The notes under the pieces are model-generated. The model was not told where the DNA came from. It worked only from the letters and a program-made list of their open reading frames with translations, and did no database searches. 64,000 nucleotides of DNA from Flavobacterium aerium. GTDB lineage: Bacteria; Bacteroidota; Bacteroidia; Flavobacteriales; Flavobacteriaceae. A program made the translations under genes and the position numbers. Position 1 is the stretch's first letter; each line of letters opens with the position of its first letter. The stretch lies in assembly GCF_030766725.1 (NCBI RefSeq), contig NZ_JARQWR010000010.1, forward strand, positions 62,001 to 126,000, written 5' to 3'. This document shows, piece after piece, positions 45,726 to 55,952 of the stretch.

Positions 45726-47060
45726 TTAAGCTACTGCTTTTCTATTTTTACCACTTTTCATCAAGCCGTCATAGTGTCTGTTCAACAAATAAGAATTAAT
45801 CTGCTGAATAGTATCTATAGCAACTCCAACCATAATCAACAATGATGTACCTCCATAAAACAATGCCCAAGAGGATTGAACCCCCATAAGACTAACGATA
45901 ATTGCTGGGAACACAGCTATTAAAGCCAGAAATAAAGATCCTGGGAATGTGATTAATGACATGATCTTATCTAAGAACTCTGAAGTATCGATTCCAGGCT
46001 TAATTCCCGGGATAAATCCTCCACTTCTCTTTAAATCGTCAGCCATTTTATTTGTAGGTACTGTAATTGCGGTGTAAAAGTAAGTAAAAACAATGATTAA
46101 TAATGCAAAAACTAAATTATACTGCCATCCAAATATATTTTGGAATGCTGAAGTAACTGATTTTGCAGTATCAGAAGTTGATAATCCAGCAACAGCGGCA
46201 GGTATAAACATAATTGCCTGTGCAAAAATAATTGGCATAACCCCTGAAGCATTAAGCTTTAAAGGAATCCATTGTCTGTTACCTTGTTCAAAATCTCCCG
46301 TTACGGTACGTCTTGCATACTGTACTGGTATTTTTCTTACTGCCATAACTAGAAGTATACAAGCGATGATAATCAACAGCCATATAATAACTTCTATAAC
46401 AATCAACATAGGTCCACCGTTGTTTTCTGTTACTCTTGAAGAAAATTCTTGAATAAATGCTTGAGGCATTCTAGCAAGGATTCCCACCATAATTAACAAT
46501 GAAATACCGTTACCGATACCTTTATCAGTGATTTTCTCACCTAGCCACATAGCAAATATTGTACCTGTAACTAAGATCATAACTGATGAAAACAAGAATG
46601 AAAAAGAACTGAAACCTAATAAAAAGGCGTCACTTGGTAATGTTCTATAAAGATTATAGATATAACCAGGTCCTTGAACTAAAGTAATCCCTATGGTTAA
46701 CCATCGTGTAATTTGGTTCATTTTCTTTCTACCACTCTCCCCATCTTTTTGTAGTTTTTGTAGGTAAGGAACCGCGATTCCCATCAACTGAACAACAATA
46801 GAAGCAGAGATGTATGGCATAATACCCAATGCAAATACAGATGCCTGCGAAAACGCACCACCTGTAAATACATCGATTAACCATCCAATCCCTTGATCGG
46901 TTTGATTTGATAAATTTTGCAATTTAGTCGCATCAATTCCTGGTAGAGTTACTTGAGCACCAAAACGATAAACTAAAAGTAGACCTAAAGTAATTAGAAT
47001 TCTATTTTTTAATTCTTCAATTTTCCAAACATTGGTTAGTGTTTCAATAAATTTCTTCAT
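45726..47060 (-). CDS. secY: Protein translocase subunit SecY
   Basis: 444 residues with ten predicted membrane helices. '[22 protein letters not shown]' marks TM1, '[13 protein letters not shown]' near 81 the plug-adjacent region, '[21 protein letters not shown]' near 187 and '[15 protein letters not shown]' near 346 are SecY signatures. It is the core of the inner-membrane protein channel. It lies between rplO and infA as in the spc operon of other bacteria. Confidence 0.98.
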   Translation of the reverse strand: MKKFIETLTNVWKIEELKNRILITLGLLLVYRFGAQVTLPGIDATKLQNLSNQTDQGIGWLIDVFTGGAFSQASVFALGIMPYISASIVVQLMGIAVPYLQKLQKDGESGRKKMNQITRWLTIGITLVQGPGYIYNLYRTLPSDAFLLGFSSFSFLFSSVMILVTGTIFAMWLGEKITDKGIGNGISLLIMVGILARMPQAFIQEFSSRVTENNGGPMLIVIEVIIWLLIIIACILLVMAVRKIPVQYARRTVTGDFEQGNRQWIPLKLNASGVMPIIFAQAIMFIPAAVAGLSTSDTAKSVTSAFQNIFGWQYNLVFALLIIVFTYFYTAITVPTNKMADDLKRSGGFIPGIKPGIDTSEFLDKIMSLITFPGSLFLALIAVFPAIIVSLMGVQSSWALFYGGTSLLIMVGVAIDTIQQINSYLLNRHYDGLMKSGKNRKAVA

Positions 47061-47074
47061 CTTGGTAGAATAGA

Positions 47075-47527
47075 TTATAATACTACTGCTTCACCTCCAG
47101 CCGCTTCGATAGCAGCTTTTGCAGTGGCAGTAAATTTATGAGCAGATACCTTCAATTTTGCTTTCAATTCTCCTCTTCCTAAAATCTTTACGATTTCATT
47201 CTTAGTTGCTAAACGGTTAGCTACAAAAACTGTCATATCAACAGTATCAGTAATTATTCCATTGTCAACTAATAATTGAAGAGTGTCAAGATTAACTCCT
47301 TCGTATTCTTTACGATTGATGTTCTTGAAACCAAACTTAGGTACACGTCTTTGTAATGGCATTTGACCACCTTCAAAACCTATCTTTTTAGAATAACCTG
47401 AACGAGATTTAGCTCCTTTGTGACCTCTTGCAGAAGTACCACCTTTACCAGAACCTTCACCTCTACCAAGTCTTTTATTCTTATTGTGTACTGACCCTTC
47501 AGCTGGTTGTAAGTTATTTAAATTCAT
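47075..47527 (-). CDS. rplO: 50S ribosomal protein L15
   Basis: 150 residues. 'NLNNLQPAEGSVHNKNKRLGRGEGSGKGGTS' type start ('LGRGEGSGKGGTSARGHKG') and 'FEGGQMPLQRRVPKFGF' near 51 are the conserved glycine- and arginine-rich blocks that reach into 23S rRNA. The C-terminal domain ends 'AAIEAAGGEAVVL'. It is a late-assembly large-subunit protein, placed before secY. Confidence 0.97.
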   Translation of the reverse strand: MNLNNLQPAEGSVHNKNKRLGRGEGSGKGGTSARGHKGAKSRSGYSKKIGFEGGQMPLQRRVPKFGFKNINRKEYEGVNLDTLQLLVDNGIITDTVDMTVFVANRLATKNEIVKILGRGELKAKLKVSAHKFTATAKAAIEAAGGEAVVL

Positions 47528-47538
47528 AACTATAATTG

Positions 47539-47721
47539 TTATTTAGTTTCTTCAACAGAAACTAAGTGTTTAACTTTATTTACCATTCCAAGGATAGGAG
47601 AAGTTGCTTCATGTTCAACAACCTGACCTAGTTTACGAAGACCTAAAGCTTCAAGAGTTCTCTTTTGTGTAAGAGGACAGTTGATTTTGCTTTTTACTTG
47701 TGTTACTTTTATCTTTGCCAT
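47539..47721 (-). CDS. rpmD: 50S ribosomal protein L30
   Basis: 60 residues. 'IKVTQVKSKINCPLTQKRTLEALGL' type sequence ('QKRTLEALGLRKLGQVVEH') and 'ILGMVNKVKHLVSVEE' match L30. It is a small non-essential-in-some-species protein of the large subunit. It lies 12 bases after rpsE and 11 before rplO. Confidence 0.96.
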   Translation of the reverse strand: MAKIKVTQVKSKINCPLTQKRTLEALGLRKLGQVVEHEATSPILGMVNKVKHLVSVEETK

Positions 47722-47733
47722 AATATCCTTGAA

Positions 47734-48258
47734 TTAACCTTTAAAAACTTTTTCTAAAGAAACACCTCTTTGTTTTGCAATAGTAACTGCACTTCTCATT
47801 TGCAATAAAGCATCAAAAGTTGCTTTTACTACGTTATGAGGGTTTGATGAACCTTGAGATTTTGATAATACATCGTGAATACCTACTGCTTCAAGCACTG
47901 AACGAACAGCACCACCAGCGATAACTCCTGTACCATGAGATGCAGGAATCAATAATACACGTGCACCACCAAACTTACCTTTTTGTTCATGAGGAACAGT
48001 TTGACTGTCAAGAGGAATTTTAACTAAATTTTTCTTAGCGTCTTCTACTGCTTTAGCAATAGCTTCAGATACATCTTTAGATTTCCCTAAACCGTGACCT
48101 ACCACACCGTTTTCGTCACCTACAATTACAATAGCAGAAAAACCAAAAGCTCTACCTCCTTTTGTAACCTTAGTAACACGGTTTACATTCACCAAACGGT
48201 CTTTTAATTCAAGACCACTTGGTTTTACTAACTCTACGTTTTTGTATTTATGATACAT
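47734..48258 (-). CDS. rpsE: 30S ribosomal protein S5
   Basis: 174 residues. '[23 protein letters not shown]' type region ('[21 protein letters not shown]'-like, here '[23 protein letters not shown]') and '[22 protein letters not shown]' near 107 are the two S5 domains. The residues around '[10 protein letters not shown]' correspond to the loop where ram and spectinomycin-resistance changes occur in other bacteria, and no unusual change is obvious. Confidence 0.97.
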   Translation of the reverse strand: MYHKYKNVELVKPSGLELKDRLVNVNRVTKVTKGGRAFGFSAIVIVGDENGVVGHGLGKSKDVSEAIAKAVEDAKKNLVKIPLDSQTVPHEQKGKFGGARVLLIPASHGTGVIAGGAVRSVLEAVGIHDVLSKSQGSSNPHNVVKATFDALLQMRSAVTIAKQRGVSLEKVFKG

Positions 48259-48264
48259 AATTTC

Positions 48265-48621
48265 TTAGAATTTAAGTCCAGCCGCTCTAGCGCCTTCTGC
48301 TAATGATTTAACACGACCGTGATATAAATAACCTCCTCTATCGAAAGTAACATTTTCTATCCCAGCTTTCAAAGCCTTTTCTGCTATTAGTTTACCTACA
48401 GCAGTTGCAGTTTCGATGTTTGTACCTTTTGTTCCACTTACTTCTTTTTCACGAGAAGATGCAGCTACTAACGTAACACCATTTGCGTCGTCTATGAGTT
48501 GAGCATAGATTTCTTTGTTACTTCTGAATACAGAAAGTCTTGGTTTTGCAGCAGTACCGCTTACAATCTTTCTGATTCTGAACTTGATTCTCTGTCTTCT
48601 TTCAGATTTTGTTAATGACAT
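48265..48621 (-). CDS. rplR: 50S ribosomal protein L18
   Basis: 118 residues. '[20 protein letters not shown]' near 22, '[30 protein letters not shown]' type end ('[19 protein letters not shown]') match L18, which binds 5S rRNA with L5. It is six bases from rpsE and 11 after rplF. Confidence 0.97.
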   Translation of the reverse strand: MSLTKSERRQRIKFRIRKIVSGTAAKPRLSVFRSNKEIYAQLIDDANGVTLVAASSREKEVSGTKGTNIETATAVGKLIAEKALKAGIENVTFDRGGYLYHGRVKSLAEGARAAGLKF

Positions 48622-48632
48622 AATCTTATTTT

Positions 48633-49175
48633 TTAAGCTGATTTACCTGCTTTTCTTCTTAATACTTCGCCAACAAATTTAACACCTTTTCCTTTGTATG
48701 GTTCAGGTTTGCGGAAACCTCTAATCTTCGCCGCTACTTGACCTAAAAGTTGTTTGTCTAAAGAAGTTAACTTTACGATTGGATTTTTACCTTTTTCTGA
48801 AATAGTTTCTACAACTACTTCTGATGCAACTTCTAGAACAATATTGTGAGAATATCCTAAAGCTAAATCAAGTTTTTGACCTTGATTTGATGCTCTATAA
48901 CCTACTCCTACAAGCTCTAATTGCTTAGTAAAACCTTCTGACACACCAATAATCATATTATTGATTAAAGATCTGTATAAACCATGTTTTGCTCTCTCAT
49001 CTTTATGATCAGATGATCTTTCAACAATAACTTGACCTTCTTCAACTTTTACAGTAATATCTACGATATTTTGCGTAAGTTGACCTAATTTTCCTTTTAC
49101 TGTAACAACAGCATCTTTAACTTCTACAGTTACGCCAGCAGGAATTACAATTGGATTTTTACCTATTCTTGACAT
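48633..49175 (-). CDS. rplF: 50S ribosomal protein L6
   Basis: 180 residues. '[15 protein letters not shown]' start, '[26 protein letters not shown]' type central region ('[19 protein letters not shown]') and '[20 protein letters not shown]' near 149 are diagnostic. Two similar domains bind 23S rRNA near the factor-binding site. It lies 15 bases after rpsH. Confidence 0.98.
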   Translation of the reverse strand: MSRIGKNPIVIPAGVTVEVKDAVVTVKGKLGQLTQNIVDITVKVEEGQVIVERSSDHKDERAKHGLYRSLINNMIIGVSEGFTKQLELVGVGYRASNQGQKLDLALGYSHNIVLEVASEVVVETISEKGKNPIVKLTSLDKQLLGQVAAKIRGFRKPEPYKGKGVKFVGEVLRRKAGKSA

Positions 49176-49190
49176 TGTTAAGTCTTTTAA

Positions 49191-49589
49191 TTAGTATACG
49201 TAACAAATTACTTCACCACCAACATTTAATTGCCTAGCTTGTTTTCCAGTCATCAAACCTCTTGATGTAGAAACAATAGCAATACCTAATCCATTAAGGA
49301 TTCTTGGTAAGTTAGAAGCACCAGCATACTTACGCAAACCTGGTTTACTAATTCTTTGGATATCTTTAATTACTGACTCTTTAGTATCTTTATCATACTT
49401 CAAAGCTATTTTGATAGTACCCTGAACAGAGTTATCATCAAATTTGTAACTTAAAATATATCCTTGATCAAATAAGATCTTCGTTATTTCTTTCTTAAGA
49501 TTAGAAGCTGGAATCTCCACCACTTTGTGGTTAGCTCTCACGGCATTTCTAACTCTTGTCAAATAATCTGCAATAGGATCTGTGTACAT
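49191..49589 (-). CDS. rpsH: 30S ribosomal protein S8
   Basis: 132 residues. '[19 protein letters not shown]' near 4, '[28 protein letters not shown]' type block ('[17 protein letters not shown]') near 93 and '[21 protein letters not shown]' at the end are the S8 features. S8 binds helix 21 of 16S rRNA and in E. coli represses the spc operon by binding mRNA near rplE. Here a strong hairpin precedes the gene itself. Confidence 0.98.
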   Translation of the reverse strand: MYTDPIADYLTRVRNAVRANHKVVEIPASNLKKEITKILFDQGYILSYKFDDNSVQGTIKIALKYDKDTKESVIKDIQRISKPGLRKYAGASNLPRILNGLGIAIVSTSRGLMTGKQARQLNVGGEVICYVY

Positions 49590-49603
49590 TTCTATTAATT
49601 TGC

Positions 49604-49643
49604 GGTCTTGGTTTTCAGCATACTATATGCTGAACCTTAGACC
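49604..49643 (-). promoter_or_regulatory. Stable hairpin between rpsN and rpsH: candidate S8 regulatory or processing site
   Basis: In the 69-base gap, CAGCATA and TATGCTG (plus 49616-49622 and 49626-49632) form a perfect 7-bp stem with a three-base loop, continued by two A-T pairs, a GG/CC pair after a two-base bulge, a two-by-two internal loop and a 5-bp lower stem (49604-49608 with 49639-49643). No T-run follows, so it is not a terminator. The S8 gene begins 15 bases after it. Confidence 0.55.
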
Positions 49644-49658
49644 AATTTATAATTTTTT

Positions 49659-49928
49659 TTACCAGCTGGCTTTTTTCACTCCTGGTATCAATCCTTGATT
49701 TGCCATCTCACGGAAAGTTACACGTGAAATACCGAATTGACGCATATACCCTCTTGGTCTTCCAGTAAGCTTACAACGATTGTGTAAACGTACCGGCGAA
49801 GCATTTTTAGGTAATTTTTGTAATGCCTCATAATCTCCAGCTTCTAATAAAGCTTTTCTTTTTTCAGCATACTTTTCTACCGTTTTTTGTCTCTTAACCT
49901 CACGGGCTTTCATTGATTCTTTAGCCAT
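49659..49928 (-). CDS. rpsN: 30S ribosomal protein S14 (zinc-independent form)
   Basis: 89 residues. It is the long form: '[20 protein letters not shown]' start, '[22 protein letters not shown]' type centre ('[18 protein letters not shown]') and '[18 protein letters not shown]' end. Only one cysteine is present and the C-x2-C zinc ribbon of the short form is missing. With the L36 form of this operon it points to a ribosome with reduced zinc demand. Confidence 0.97.
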   Translation of the reverse strand: MAKESMKAREVKRQKTVEKYAEKRKALLEAGDYEALQKLPKNASPVRLHNRCKLTGRPRGYMRQFGISRVTFREMANQGLIPGVKKASW

Positions 49929-49931
49929 ATC

Positions 49932-50483
49932 TTAATTCTTTTTAAAAGGTAATCCTAATTCCGCTAATAATGATTTTGCTTCTTTGTCTGTTTTAGCAGA
50001 CGTTACAAAGGTAATATCCATTCCTGAAATTTTGTTAACTTTATCAATATCAATTTCTGGGAAAATGATTTGTTCCAAAACTCCAAGGTTATAATTACCT
50101 CTTCCATCAAAACCAGTTGCTTTAATTCCTCCAAAGTCTCTTACACGTGGTAATGAAGATGTAATCAATCTATCAAGAAATTCATACATTCTCTCTCCAC
50201 GTAAAGTTACTTTTGCTCCAATTGGCATTCCTTTTCTCAATTTAAAAGACGCAACGTCTTTCTTAGAGATTGTTGAAACTGCTTTTTGGCCAGTAATTTT
50301 AGTCAACTCATCAACAGCATAGTCAATTAGTTTCTTATCAGATACTGCTGCACCAACTCCACGGCTCAAAACGATTTTTTCCAATTTAGGAACTTGCATT
50401 ACGTTTTTGTAACCGAATTCTTCTTTAAGAGCAGAAATTACTCTGTTCTTATATTCATCTTTTAGTCTAGGTATATAAGCCAT
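49932..50483 (-). CDS. rplE: 50S ribosomal protein L5
   Basis: 183 residues from the ATG at 50483, two bases after the rplX stop; a GTG at 50486 in the same frame is less likely. '[17 protein letters not shown]' near 28, '[25 protein letters not shown]' type region ('[18 protein letters not shown]') near 87 and '[20 protein letters not shown]' near 124 are conserved. L5 binds 5S rRNA and contacts P-site tRNA. Confidence 0.97.
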   Translation of the reverse strand: MAYIPRLKDEYKNRVISALKEEFGYKNVMQVPKLEKIVLSRGVGAAVSDKKLIDYAVDELTKITGQKAVSTISKKDVASFKLRKGMPIGAKVTLRGERMYEFLDRLITSSLPRVRDFGGIKATGFDGRGNYNLGVLEQIIFPEIDIDKVNKISGMDITFVTSAKTDKEAKSLLAELGLPFKKN

Positions 50484-50485
50484 CA

Positions 50486-50803
50486 CTATAGTACTTCTTT
50501 AGATTTTTTTGAAAATCTTACTTTCTTATCTCCTTCAATTTTAACACCTACTCTAGTAGTTTCCTTAGTTTTAGGATCTATTAGAGAGATATTTGAAATA
50601 TGAATAGGAGCTTCTTTCTTAACGATACCACCTTGAGGGTTTTTTGCACTCGGTTTCATGTGTTTTGAAACTTGGTTTACACCTTCAACAATCGCTTTAT
50701 TTTTCTCACGATATACTCTTAAAACTTTACCTTCAGAACCTTTATGGTCTCCAGCAATAACTCTAACGATATCTCCTGATTTTATTTTTAGCTTTATCAT
50801 CAT
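50486..50803 (-). CDS. rplX: 50S ribosomal protein L24
   Basis: 105 residues from the first of two adjacent ATGs (50803 or 50800). The KOW motif '[22 protein letters not shown]' type region ('[20 protein letters not shown]') is near residue 15, and '[21 protein letters not shown]' near 47 is typical. L24 is an assembly initiator of the large subunit. It lies eight bases after rplN. Confidence 0.97.
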   Translation of the reverse strand: MMIKLKIKSGDIVRVIAGDHKGSEGKVLRVYREKNKAIVEGVNQVSKHMKPSAKNPQGGIVKKEAPIHISNISLIDPKTKETTRVGVKIEGDKKVRFSKKSKEVL

Positions 50804-50811
50804 AAAAAGGA

Positions 50812-51180
50812 TTAAAGCACTTCAGGTGCTAATGATACAATTTTCATGAATTGTTTTTCACGAAGTTCTCTTGCTACTGGACCAAAAACGCGAGTACCTC
50901 TCATCTCACCAGTTGCGTTTAACAATACACAAGCATTGTCATCGAATCTGATATAAGACCCATCGGCTCTTCTCACTTCTTTTTTAGTACGTACAACAAC
51001 TGCAGTAGATACTTGACCTTTCTTAACGTTTCCGTTAGGAGTCGCGTCTTTAATAGATACTACAATTTTATCTCCAACTGAGGCATAACGTCTTTTCGTT
51101 CCTCCTAATACACGGATAGTTAAGACTTCCTTAGCCCCCGTGTTATCTGCTACTTTTAGTCTTGATTCTTGTTGTACCAT
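50812..51180 (-). CDS. rplN: 50S ribosomal protein L14
   Basis: 122 residues. '[22 protein letters not shown]' type start ('[21 protein letters not shown]'), '[31 protein letters not shown]' type end ('[15 protein letters not shown]') match L14, which forms bridge B5/B8 to the small subunit. It lies two bases after rpsQ. Confidence 0.98.
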   Translation of the reverse strand: MVQQESRLKVADNTGAKEVLTIRVLGGTKRRYASVGDKIVVSIKDATPNGNVKKGQVSTAVVVRTKKEVRRADGSYIRFDDNACVLLNATGEMRGTRVFGPVARELREKQFMKIVSLAPEVL

Positions 51181-51182
51181 AA

Positions 51183-51440
51183 TTACTTCGCTCTTTCAAT
51201 GATTTCAACTAATCTCCAACATTTAGATTTACTTAAAGGACGTGTTTCCATAATCCTTACTGTATCTCCAATATTACAGTCATTTGTTTCGTCGTGTGCA
51301 ACATATTTCTTAGTTTTTAACACGAACTTACCGTATAATGGGTGTTTTACTTTTCTTACTTCGGCAACTACAATAGATTTCTCCATTTTGTTACTAGTAA
51401 CTACACCAACTCTTTCTTTTCTTAAATTTCTTTTTTCCAT
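51183..51440 (-). CDS. rpsQ: 30S ribosomal protein S17
   Basis: 85 residues of an OB-fold. '[21 protein letters not shown]' near 8, '[20 protein letters not shown]' near 33 and '[23 protein letters not shown]' type end ('[16 protein letters not shown]') are the S17 signature. It binds 16S rRNA early in assembly. It lies 17 bases after rpmC. Confidence 0.97.
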   Translation of the reverse strand: MEKRNLRKERVGVVTSNKMEKSIVVAEVRKVKHPLYGKFVLKTKKYVAHDETNDCNIGDTVRIMETRPLSKSKCWRLVEIIERAK

Positions 51441-51457
51441 CTTTCAGCAGAATACAA

Positions 51458-51649
51458 TTATTGTAACTCTCTTTTGCTTAGTTCAGTGGCTACTCTAGCA
51501 ACAGATCTTCTAACACCTCTAATTTGAAGTGGGTTCTCAATTGGAGAAATAGCGTGAGCTATTTTTAGGTCGGCATATGTCTTCTTTAACTGACTAAGTT
51601 TTTCTTGCAACTCAGCTGCAGATAGATCTTTTATTTCTGATTGTTTCAT
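51458..51649 (-). CDS. rpmC: 50S ribosomal protein L29
   Basis: 63 residues, mostly two helices. 'MKQSEIKDLSAAELQEKLSQLK' type start ('IKDLSAAELQEKLSQLKK') and 'NPLQIRGVRRSVARVATELSKR' near 39 are typical. L29 lies at the exit tunnel and helps to dock trigger factor and SRP. It is 12 bases after rplP. Confidence 0.97.
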   Translation of the reverse strand: MKQSEIKDLSAAELQEKLSQLKKTYADLKIAHAISPIENPLQIRGVRRSVARVATELSKRELQ

Positions 51650-51661
51650 AATAATAATTGA

Positions 51662-52081
51662 TTATGCTTCGAAATCTCTAGCAACAATAAACTTAGTTTT
51701 TACTGGAAGTTTTTGTGCTGCAAGACGCAAAGCTTCTTTTGCAACAGACAAAGGTACTCCTCCAACTTCAAACATAATTCTTCCAGGTTTAACAACTGCA
51801 GCCCAAAATTCAACTGCACCTTTACCTTTACCCATACGTACCTCAAGAGGCTTCTTAGTAATAGGTTTATCTGGGAATATTTTAATCCATAATTGACCTT
51901 CTCTTTTCATGAAACGAGTAGCAGCGATACGTGCCGCCTCGATTTGACGAGAAGTAATAAAAGATGAATCTAAAGATTTAATTCCAAACATTCCATTTGA
52001 AAGTTCATGTCCTCTTTGAGAAATGCCTTTCATTCTACCCTTCTGTACCTTACGGTATTTTGTTCTTTTAGGCTGTAACAT
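51662..52081 (-). CDS. rplP: 50S ribosomal protein L16
   Basis: 139 residues. '[19 protein letters not shown]' start, '[24 protein letters not shown]' type region ('[20 protein letters not shown]') near 56 and '[19 protein letters not shown]' near 80 match L16, which contacts A-site tRNA. No unusual residue is evident in the part that touches the evernimicin site. Confidence 0.98.
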   Translation of the reverse strand: MLQPKRTKYRKVQKGRMKGISQRGHELSNGMFGIKSLDSSFITSRQIEAARIAATRFMKREGQLWIKIFPDKPITKKPLEVRMGKGKGAVEFWAAVVKPGRIMFEVGGVPLSVAKEALRLAAQKLPVKTKFIVARDFEA

Positions 52082-52101
52082 TTTTTCTTTAGTTTAAATA
52101 A

Positions 52102-52836
52102 TTACTTTCTTTTGCGAGAGTTTGGTTTGTTGTTAGATTTGCTTGGAGCTCCTCCACCATTTCCTTTGGATTGTTTTTTATCCATACCAACTAATGGAGA
52201 AAGATCTCTTTTTCCATAAACCTCACCTTTCATGATCCACACTTTGATACCCATTCTACCATAAGTAGTATGTGCTTCAGCAAGTGCATAATCAATATCA
52301 GCTCTGAAAGTAGATAGAGGAATTCTACCTTCTTTGAACATTTCTGAACGTGCCATTTCAGCACCGTTCAAACGACCAGAAATTAAAACTTTGATACCTT
52401 CTGCGTTCATACGCATTGCAGCAGCAATAGCCATTTTAATTGCTCTTCTGTATGAAATACGACTTTCAATTTGACGAGCAATACTAGTACCTACTAAGTA
52501 AGCATCTAGTTCAGGTCTTTTAATTTCAAAGATGTTGATTTGAACCTCTTTGTCAGTAATTTTTTTAAGTTCTTCTTTTAACTTGTCTACCTCTTGGCCA
52601 CCTTTCCCGATAATAATACCAGGACGAGCAGTAGTGATAGTAACGGTTACAAGCTTCAAAGTACGCTCAATAATTACTTTCGATACACTAGCTTTTGATA
52701 AACGAGCGTGGATATACTTTCTGATTTTATGATCTTCGGCAAGTTTATCACCGTAATCATTTCCACCATACCAGTTTGAATCCCATCCTCTGATGATACC
52801 AAGGCGATTTCCAATTGGATTTGTCTTTTGTCCCAT
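52102..52836 (-). CDS. rpsC: 30S ribosomal protein S3
   Basis: 244 residues. '[22 protein letters not shown]' start, the KH motif '[23 protein letters not shown]' type ('[20 protein letters not shown]') near 73, and '[23 protein letters not shown]' near 154 are diagnostic. A tail rich in Gly, Ser, Asn and Lys ('[20 protein letters not shown]') extends beyond the conserved domains. S3 forms part of the mRNA entry helicase region. Confidence 0.98.
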   Translation of the reverse strand: MGQKTNPIGNRLGIIRGWDSNWYGGNDYGDKLAEDHKIRKYIHARLSKASVSKVIIERTLKLVTVTITTARPGIIIGKGGQEVDKLKEELKKITDKEVQINIFEIKRPELDAYLVGTSIARQIESRISYRRAIKMAIAAAMRMNAEGIKVLISGRLNGAEMARSEMFKEGRIPLSTFRADIDYALAEAHTTYGRMGIKVWIMKGEVYGKRDLSPLVGMDKKQSKGNGGGAPSKSNNKPNSRKRK

Positions 52837-52844
52837 ACTGTTTA

Positions 52845-53255
52845 TTAATTGCTTTGTGTGTTATTAATAGATCCTAACACGATCGTTACGTGGTTAGAAC
52901 GTTTTCTTATTCTGTGTGCACGACCTTGAGGTGCTGGTCTTAGTCTTTTCAACATCATACCACCATCTACTCTGATCTCTTTTATAAACAAGCCTGCTTC
53001 TTCCATATTAGCTTCGCTGTTTTTTGCTTGCCAGTTAGCAATTGCAGATAACAACAATTTTTCTAATTTTCTTGAAGCTTCTTTAGTACTAAATCTTAAA
53101 ATATTTAGTGCTCTTTCAACTTTCTGACCTCTTACCAAGTCTGCTACTAAGCGCATTTTTCTAGGTGAAGTAGGGCAGTTATTCAACTTTGCAAAAGCAA
53201 TCTGCTTATTAGCTTCTTTAGTCTGCTCTGCTCTTTCTCTTTTACGAACTCCCAT
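52845..53255 (-). CDS. rplV: 50S ribosomal protein L22
   Basis: 136 residues. '[30 protein letters not shown]' type region ('[21 protein letters not shown]') near 31 and '[25 protein letters not shown]' type hairpin ('[18 protein letters not shown]') near 101 match L22. The hairpin reaches the exit tunnel, where macrolide-resistance changes occur in other species; none is apparent. Confidence 0.97.
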   Translation of the reverse strand: MGVRKRERAEQTKEANKQIAFAKLNNCPTSPRKMRLVADLVRGQKVERALNILRFSTKEASRKLEKLLLSAIANWQAKNSEANMEEAGLFIKEIRVDGGMMLKRLRPAPQGRAHRIRKRSNHVTIVLGSINNTQSN

Positions 53256-53261
53256 AGCTTC

Positions 53262-53540
53262 TTATTTTTTACCTTTATTTTTTGCTCCAGCGTGACCTCT
53301 AAAAGATCTTGTTGGTGAAAACTCTCCTAATTTGTGTCCTACCATGTTTTCTGTAACGTAAACTGGTACAAACTGACGACCGTTATGAACTGCAATAGTC
53401 TGTCCAACAAAGTCTGGAGTAATCATAGAAGCTCTAGACCAAGTCTTTACCACTCCTTTATTACCAGTTTCAATGTTTACTTGAACTTTCTTATCTAATT
53501 TATAATGAACAAAAGGTCCTTTTTTTAATGAACGTGCCAT
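53262..53540 (-). CDS. rpsS: 30S ribosomal protein S19
   Basis: 92 residues. '[19 protein letters not shown]' start, '[31 protein letters not shown]' type centre ('[20 protein letters not shown]') and '[19 protein letters not shown]' end are invariant features. S19 contacts A-site tRNA with S13. It lies six bases from rplV and 10 after rplB. Confidence 0.98.
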   Translation of the reverse strand: MARSLKKGPFVHYKLDKKVQVNIETGNKGVVKTWSRASMITPDFVGQTIAVHNGRQFVPVYVTENMVGHKLGEFSPTRSFRGHAGAKNKGKK

Positions 53541-53550
53541 ACCTTACTTA

Positions 53551-54375
53551 TTATTTCTTTCTACGTTCTACGATATACTTATTACTCGGGTTTTTCTTAG
53601 AACGAGTTCTATAACCTTTAGCTGGTATTCCATTTCTTGAACGTGGATGTCCACCAGAAGAACGGCCTTCTCCACCACCCATTGGGTGATCGACAGGATT
53701 CATAGCAACAGGTCTTGTTCTAGGTCTTCTACCTAACCATCTTGATCTACCTGCTTTACCAGACACAACCAATTGATGATCTGAATTAGAAACAGCTCCA
53801 ATTGTAGCCATACAAGTTAACAAGATTAATCTTGTTTCTCCAGAAGGCATTTTGATTGTAGCATATTTTCCATCTCTTGCCATTAATTGAGCAAAAGTTC
53901 CAGCACTACGAGCAATAGTTGCTCCTTGACCTGGTCTTAACTCAATACAAGAGATCACAGTTCCTAAAGGAATTCTGCTTAAAGGTAATGTATTACCAAT
54001 TTCTGGTGCAGCCTCTGGTCCTGAAACCACAGTCTGACCAACTTTCATACCATTTTGAGCGATAACGTAAGTTTTCTCACCATCTACATAAGCTAATAAA
54101 GAAATAAAAGCTGTACGGTTTGGATCATACTCAATAGATTTTATAACAGCAGGAATTCCCACTTTAGTTCTTTTAAAATCTACGAGACGATATCTCTGCT
54201 TGTGACCACCACCCGTATAACGCATGGTCATCTTTCCTTGACTATTTCTACCTCCAGAGTTTTTTTTCGGCGCCAACAAAGAGCGTTCCGGCTTATCAGT
54301 TGTAATAGCGTCAAAACTATTCACAACTCTAAATCGCTGACCTGGGGTAATAGGTTTTAATTTTCTTACTGACAT
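53551..54375 (-). CDS. rplB: 50S ribosomal protein L2
   Basis: 274 residues. '[23 protein letters not shown]' type region ('[20 protein letters not shown]') near 49, '[27 protein letters not shown]' type region ('[20 protein letters not shown]') near 154 and '[19 protein letters not shown]' near 221, with the functionally critical histidine, match L2. It is required for subunit joining and peptidyl transfer. Confidence 0.98.
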   Translation of the reverse strand: MSVRKLKPITPGQRFRVVNSFDAITTDKPERSLLAPKKNSGGRNSQGKMTMRYTGGGHKQRYRLVDFKRTKVGIPAVIKSIEYDPNRTAFISLLAYVDGEKTYVIAQNGMKVGQTVVSGPEAAPEIGNTLPLSRIPLGTVISCIELRPGQGATIARSAGTFAQLMARDGKYATIKMPSGETRLILLTCMATIGAVSNSDHQLVVSGKAGRSRWLGRRPRTRPVAMNPVDHPMGGGEGRSSGGHPRSRNGIPAKGYRTRSKKNPSNKYIVERRKK

Positions 54376-54384
54376 TTTTCTAGT

Positions 54385-54675
54385 CTAGATATTGTTGTAA
54401 AAATCAATTGTTTCTCCTTCTTGTACTTGTACAACTGCTTTTTTATAAGCATTTGTCTTTCCATTGATCAAACCACTTTTAGTGAATTTTGTAGTTCTAT
54501 CTGCTCTATAGTTCATTGTATTTACATTCACAACAGAAACTCCATAAGCTGCCTCAATAGCATTCTTAATCTGAATCTTGTTTGCTTTTTTATCTACAAC
54601 AAAACCAAAGCGGTTAAAAACTTCACTTTCTTTGGTTATTTTTTCAGTTATTATAGGTTTTATTATAATACTCAT
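54385..54675 (-). CDS. rplW: 50S ribosomal protein L23
   Basis: 96 residues. 'IIIKPIITEKITKESE' start, 'YGFVVDKKANKIQIKNAIEAAYGV'-like centre ('FVVDKKANKIQIKNAIEAAY') and 'VNTMNYRADRTTKFTKSG' match L23, the exit-tunnel docking site for trigger factor and SRP. It follows rplD by six bases. Confidence 0.97.
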   Translation of the reverse strand: MSIIIKPIITEKITKESEVFNRFGFVVDKKANKIQIKNAIEAAYGVSVVNVNTMNYRADRTTKFTKSGLINGKTNAYKKAVVQVQEGETIDFYNNI

Positions 54676-54681
54676 GGCCTA

Positions 54682-55311
54682 TTATTTGCTTAAATTTGCT
54701 TCAATTCCTTCTAAAGAACTCTCTAAAAGAACTAAGTTATTCGCATTTAAAATTGCGTAAGTACTTAATTCTGAGCCACTTACTACGTTAGAAGCTTTTA
54801 AATTGCGTGACGACAAATATACATTTTTATTTGATTCACCCAACACAAATAGAGATTTTTTATTTTCTAACCCTAAAGCTTTCAAAACGTTAATGAAATT
54901 TTTAGTGTTTGGAGTCTCAAAATTAAAATCTTCAAGCACTATTAAATTTGACTCTTTTGCTTTGATTGCGAAAGCAGATTTTCTAGCTAAACGTTTCAAG
55001 TTTTTATTCAATTTGAATGAATAACTTCTTGGTCTAGGCCCGAACACTGTTCCACCACCCTTGAATAAAGGGTTTTTTGCACTACCGGCACGAGCTGTAC
55101 CAGTACCTTTTTGCTTCTTAATCTTACGCGTACTTCCCGCTACTTCAGCTCTTTCTTTAGCTTTGTGAGTACCTTGTCTTTGATTTGCTAAATATTGTTT
55201 AACATCAAGATATACTGCGTGATTATTAGGCTCAATTGCGAATACTGAATCAGAAAGAGTGATCGTTCTGCCAGTTTCTTTTCCGTTGAAATCTAAAACT
55301 TTTACTTCCAT
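54682..55311 (-). CDS. rplD: 50S ribosomal protein L4
   Basis: 209 residues from the ATG at 55311, whose first base overlaps the rplC stop; this gives the usual start '[15 protein letters not shown]'. A longer frame to 55356 would overlap rplC by 46 bases and is not used. 'QRQGTHKAKERAEVAGSTRK' near 45 and 'QKGTGTARAGSAKNPLFKGGG' near 68 form the tunnel loop. L4 regulates the S10 operon in E. coli; no such leader is obvious here. Confidence 0.97.
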   Translation of the reverse strand: MEVKVLDFNGKETGRTITLSDSVFAIEPNNHAVYLDVKQYLANQRQGTHKAKERAEVAGSTRKIKKQKGTGTARAGSAKNPLFKGGGTVFGPRPRSYSFKLNKNLKRLARKSAFAIKAKESNLIVLEDFNFETPNTKNFINVLKALGLENKKSLFVLGESNKNVYLSSRNLKASNVVSGSELSTYAILNANNLVLLESSLEGIEANLSK

Positions 55312-55928
55312 TACTTCTGAATGATTACATAAGAGTTTTTGTGTCCAGGAATACACCCTTTAACAACAAGTAAGTTCTTATCAGAAACTACTTTTAAAAC
55401 TCTAAGGTTTTGAATTGTTACATTGTCGCCTCCCATTCTTCCAGCCATACGCATTCCTTTGAATACTCTAGATGGATAAGATGATGCTCCTACAGAACCT
55501 GGTGCTCTCAAACGGTTGTGTTGACCGTGAGTTGCTTGTCCAACACCACCAAATCCGTGACGTTTAACAACCCCTTGAAAACCTTTACCTTTTGATACTC
55601 CCTGAATATCTACAAATTCACCTTCTAAGAATACATCAACAGTGACAACATCACCTAATTTGTGTTCGTTCTCAAAACCTTGGAATTCAACGACTTTTTT
55701 CTTCGCAACAGTTCCCGCTTTTTTAAAGTGACCTAAAGCCGCTTTTGTGGAATGTTTCTCTGTTTTGTCATCGAAACCAAGTTGTAACGCTTCGTACCCG
55801 TCAACCCCTTTGGTTCTGACTTGGGTAACAACGCATGGTCCAGCTTCGATTACTGTACAAGGAATATTTTTCCCGTTTTCATCAAAAATGCTAGTCATGC
55901 CGATTTTTCTACCAATTAACCCAGACAT
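55311..55928 (-). CDS. rplC: 50S ribosomal protein L3
   Basis: 205 residues. '[20 protein letters not shown]' start, '[30 protein letters not shown]' type loop ('[18 protein letters not shown]') near 132 and '[22 protein letters not shown]' type end ('[18 protein letters not shown]') match L3. It is an assembly initiator and reaches the peptidyl transferase centre. It lies 24 bases after rpsJ. Confidence 0.98.
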   Translation of the reverse strand: MSGLIGRKIGMTSIFDENGKNIPCTVIEAGPCVVTQVRTKGVDGYEALQLGFDDKTEKHSTKAALGHFKKAGTVAKKKVVEFQGFENEHKLGDVVTVDVFLEGEFVDIQGVSKGKGFQGVVKRHGFGGVGQATHGQHNRLRAPGSVGASSYPSRVFKGMRMAGRMGGDNVTIQNLRVLKVVSDKNLLVVKGCIPGHKNSYVIIQK

Positions 55929-55952
55929 ATTAAACTAATTATTAATTACTAA

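Noticed and set aside
55312..55356. Longer rplD start (15 extra residues)
   Set aside because: It lies inside rplC; the ATG at 55311 overlaps the rplC stop by one base and gives the normal L4 start.
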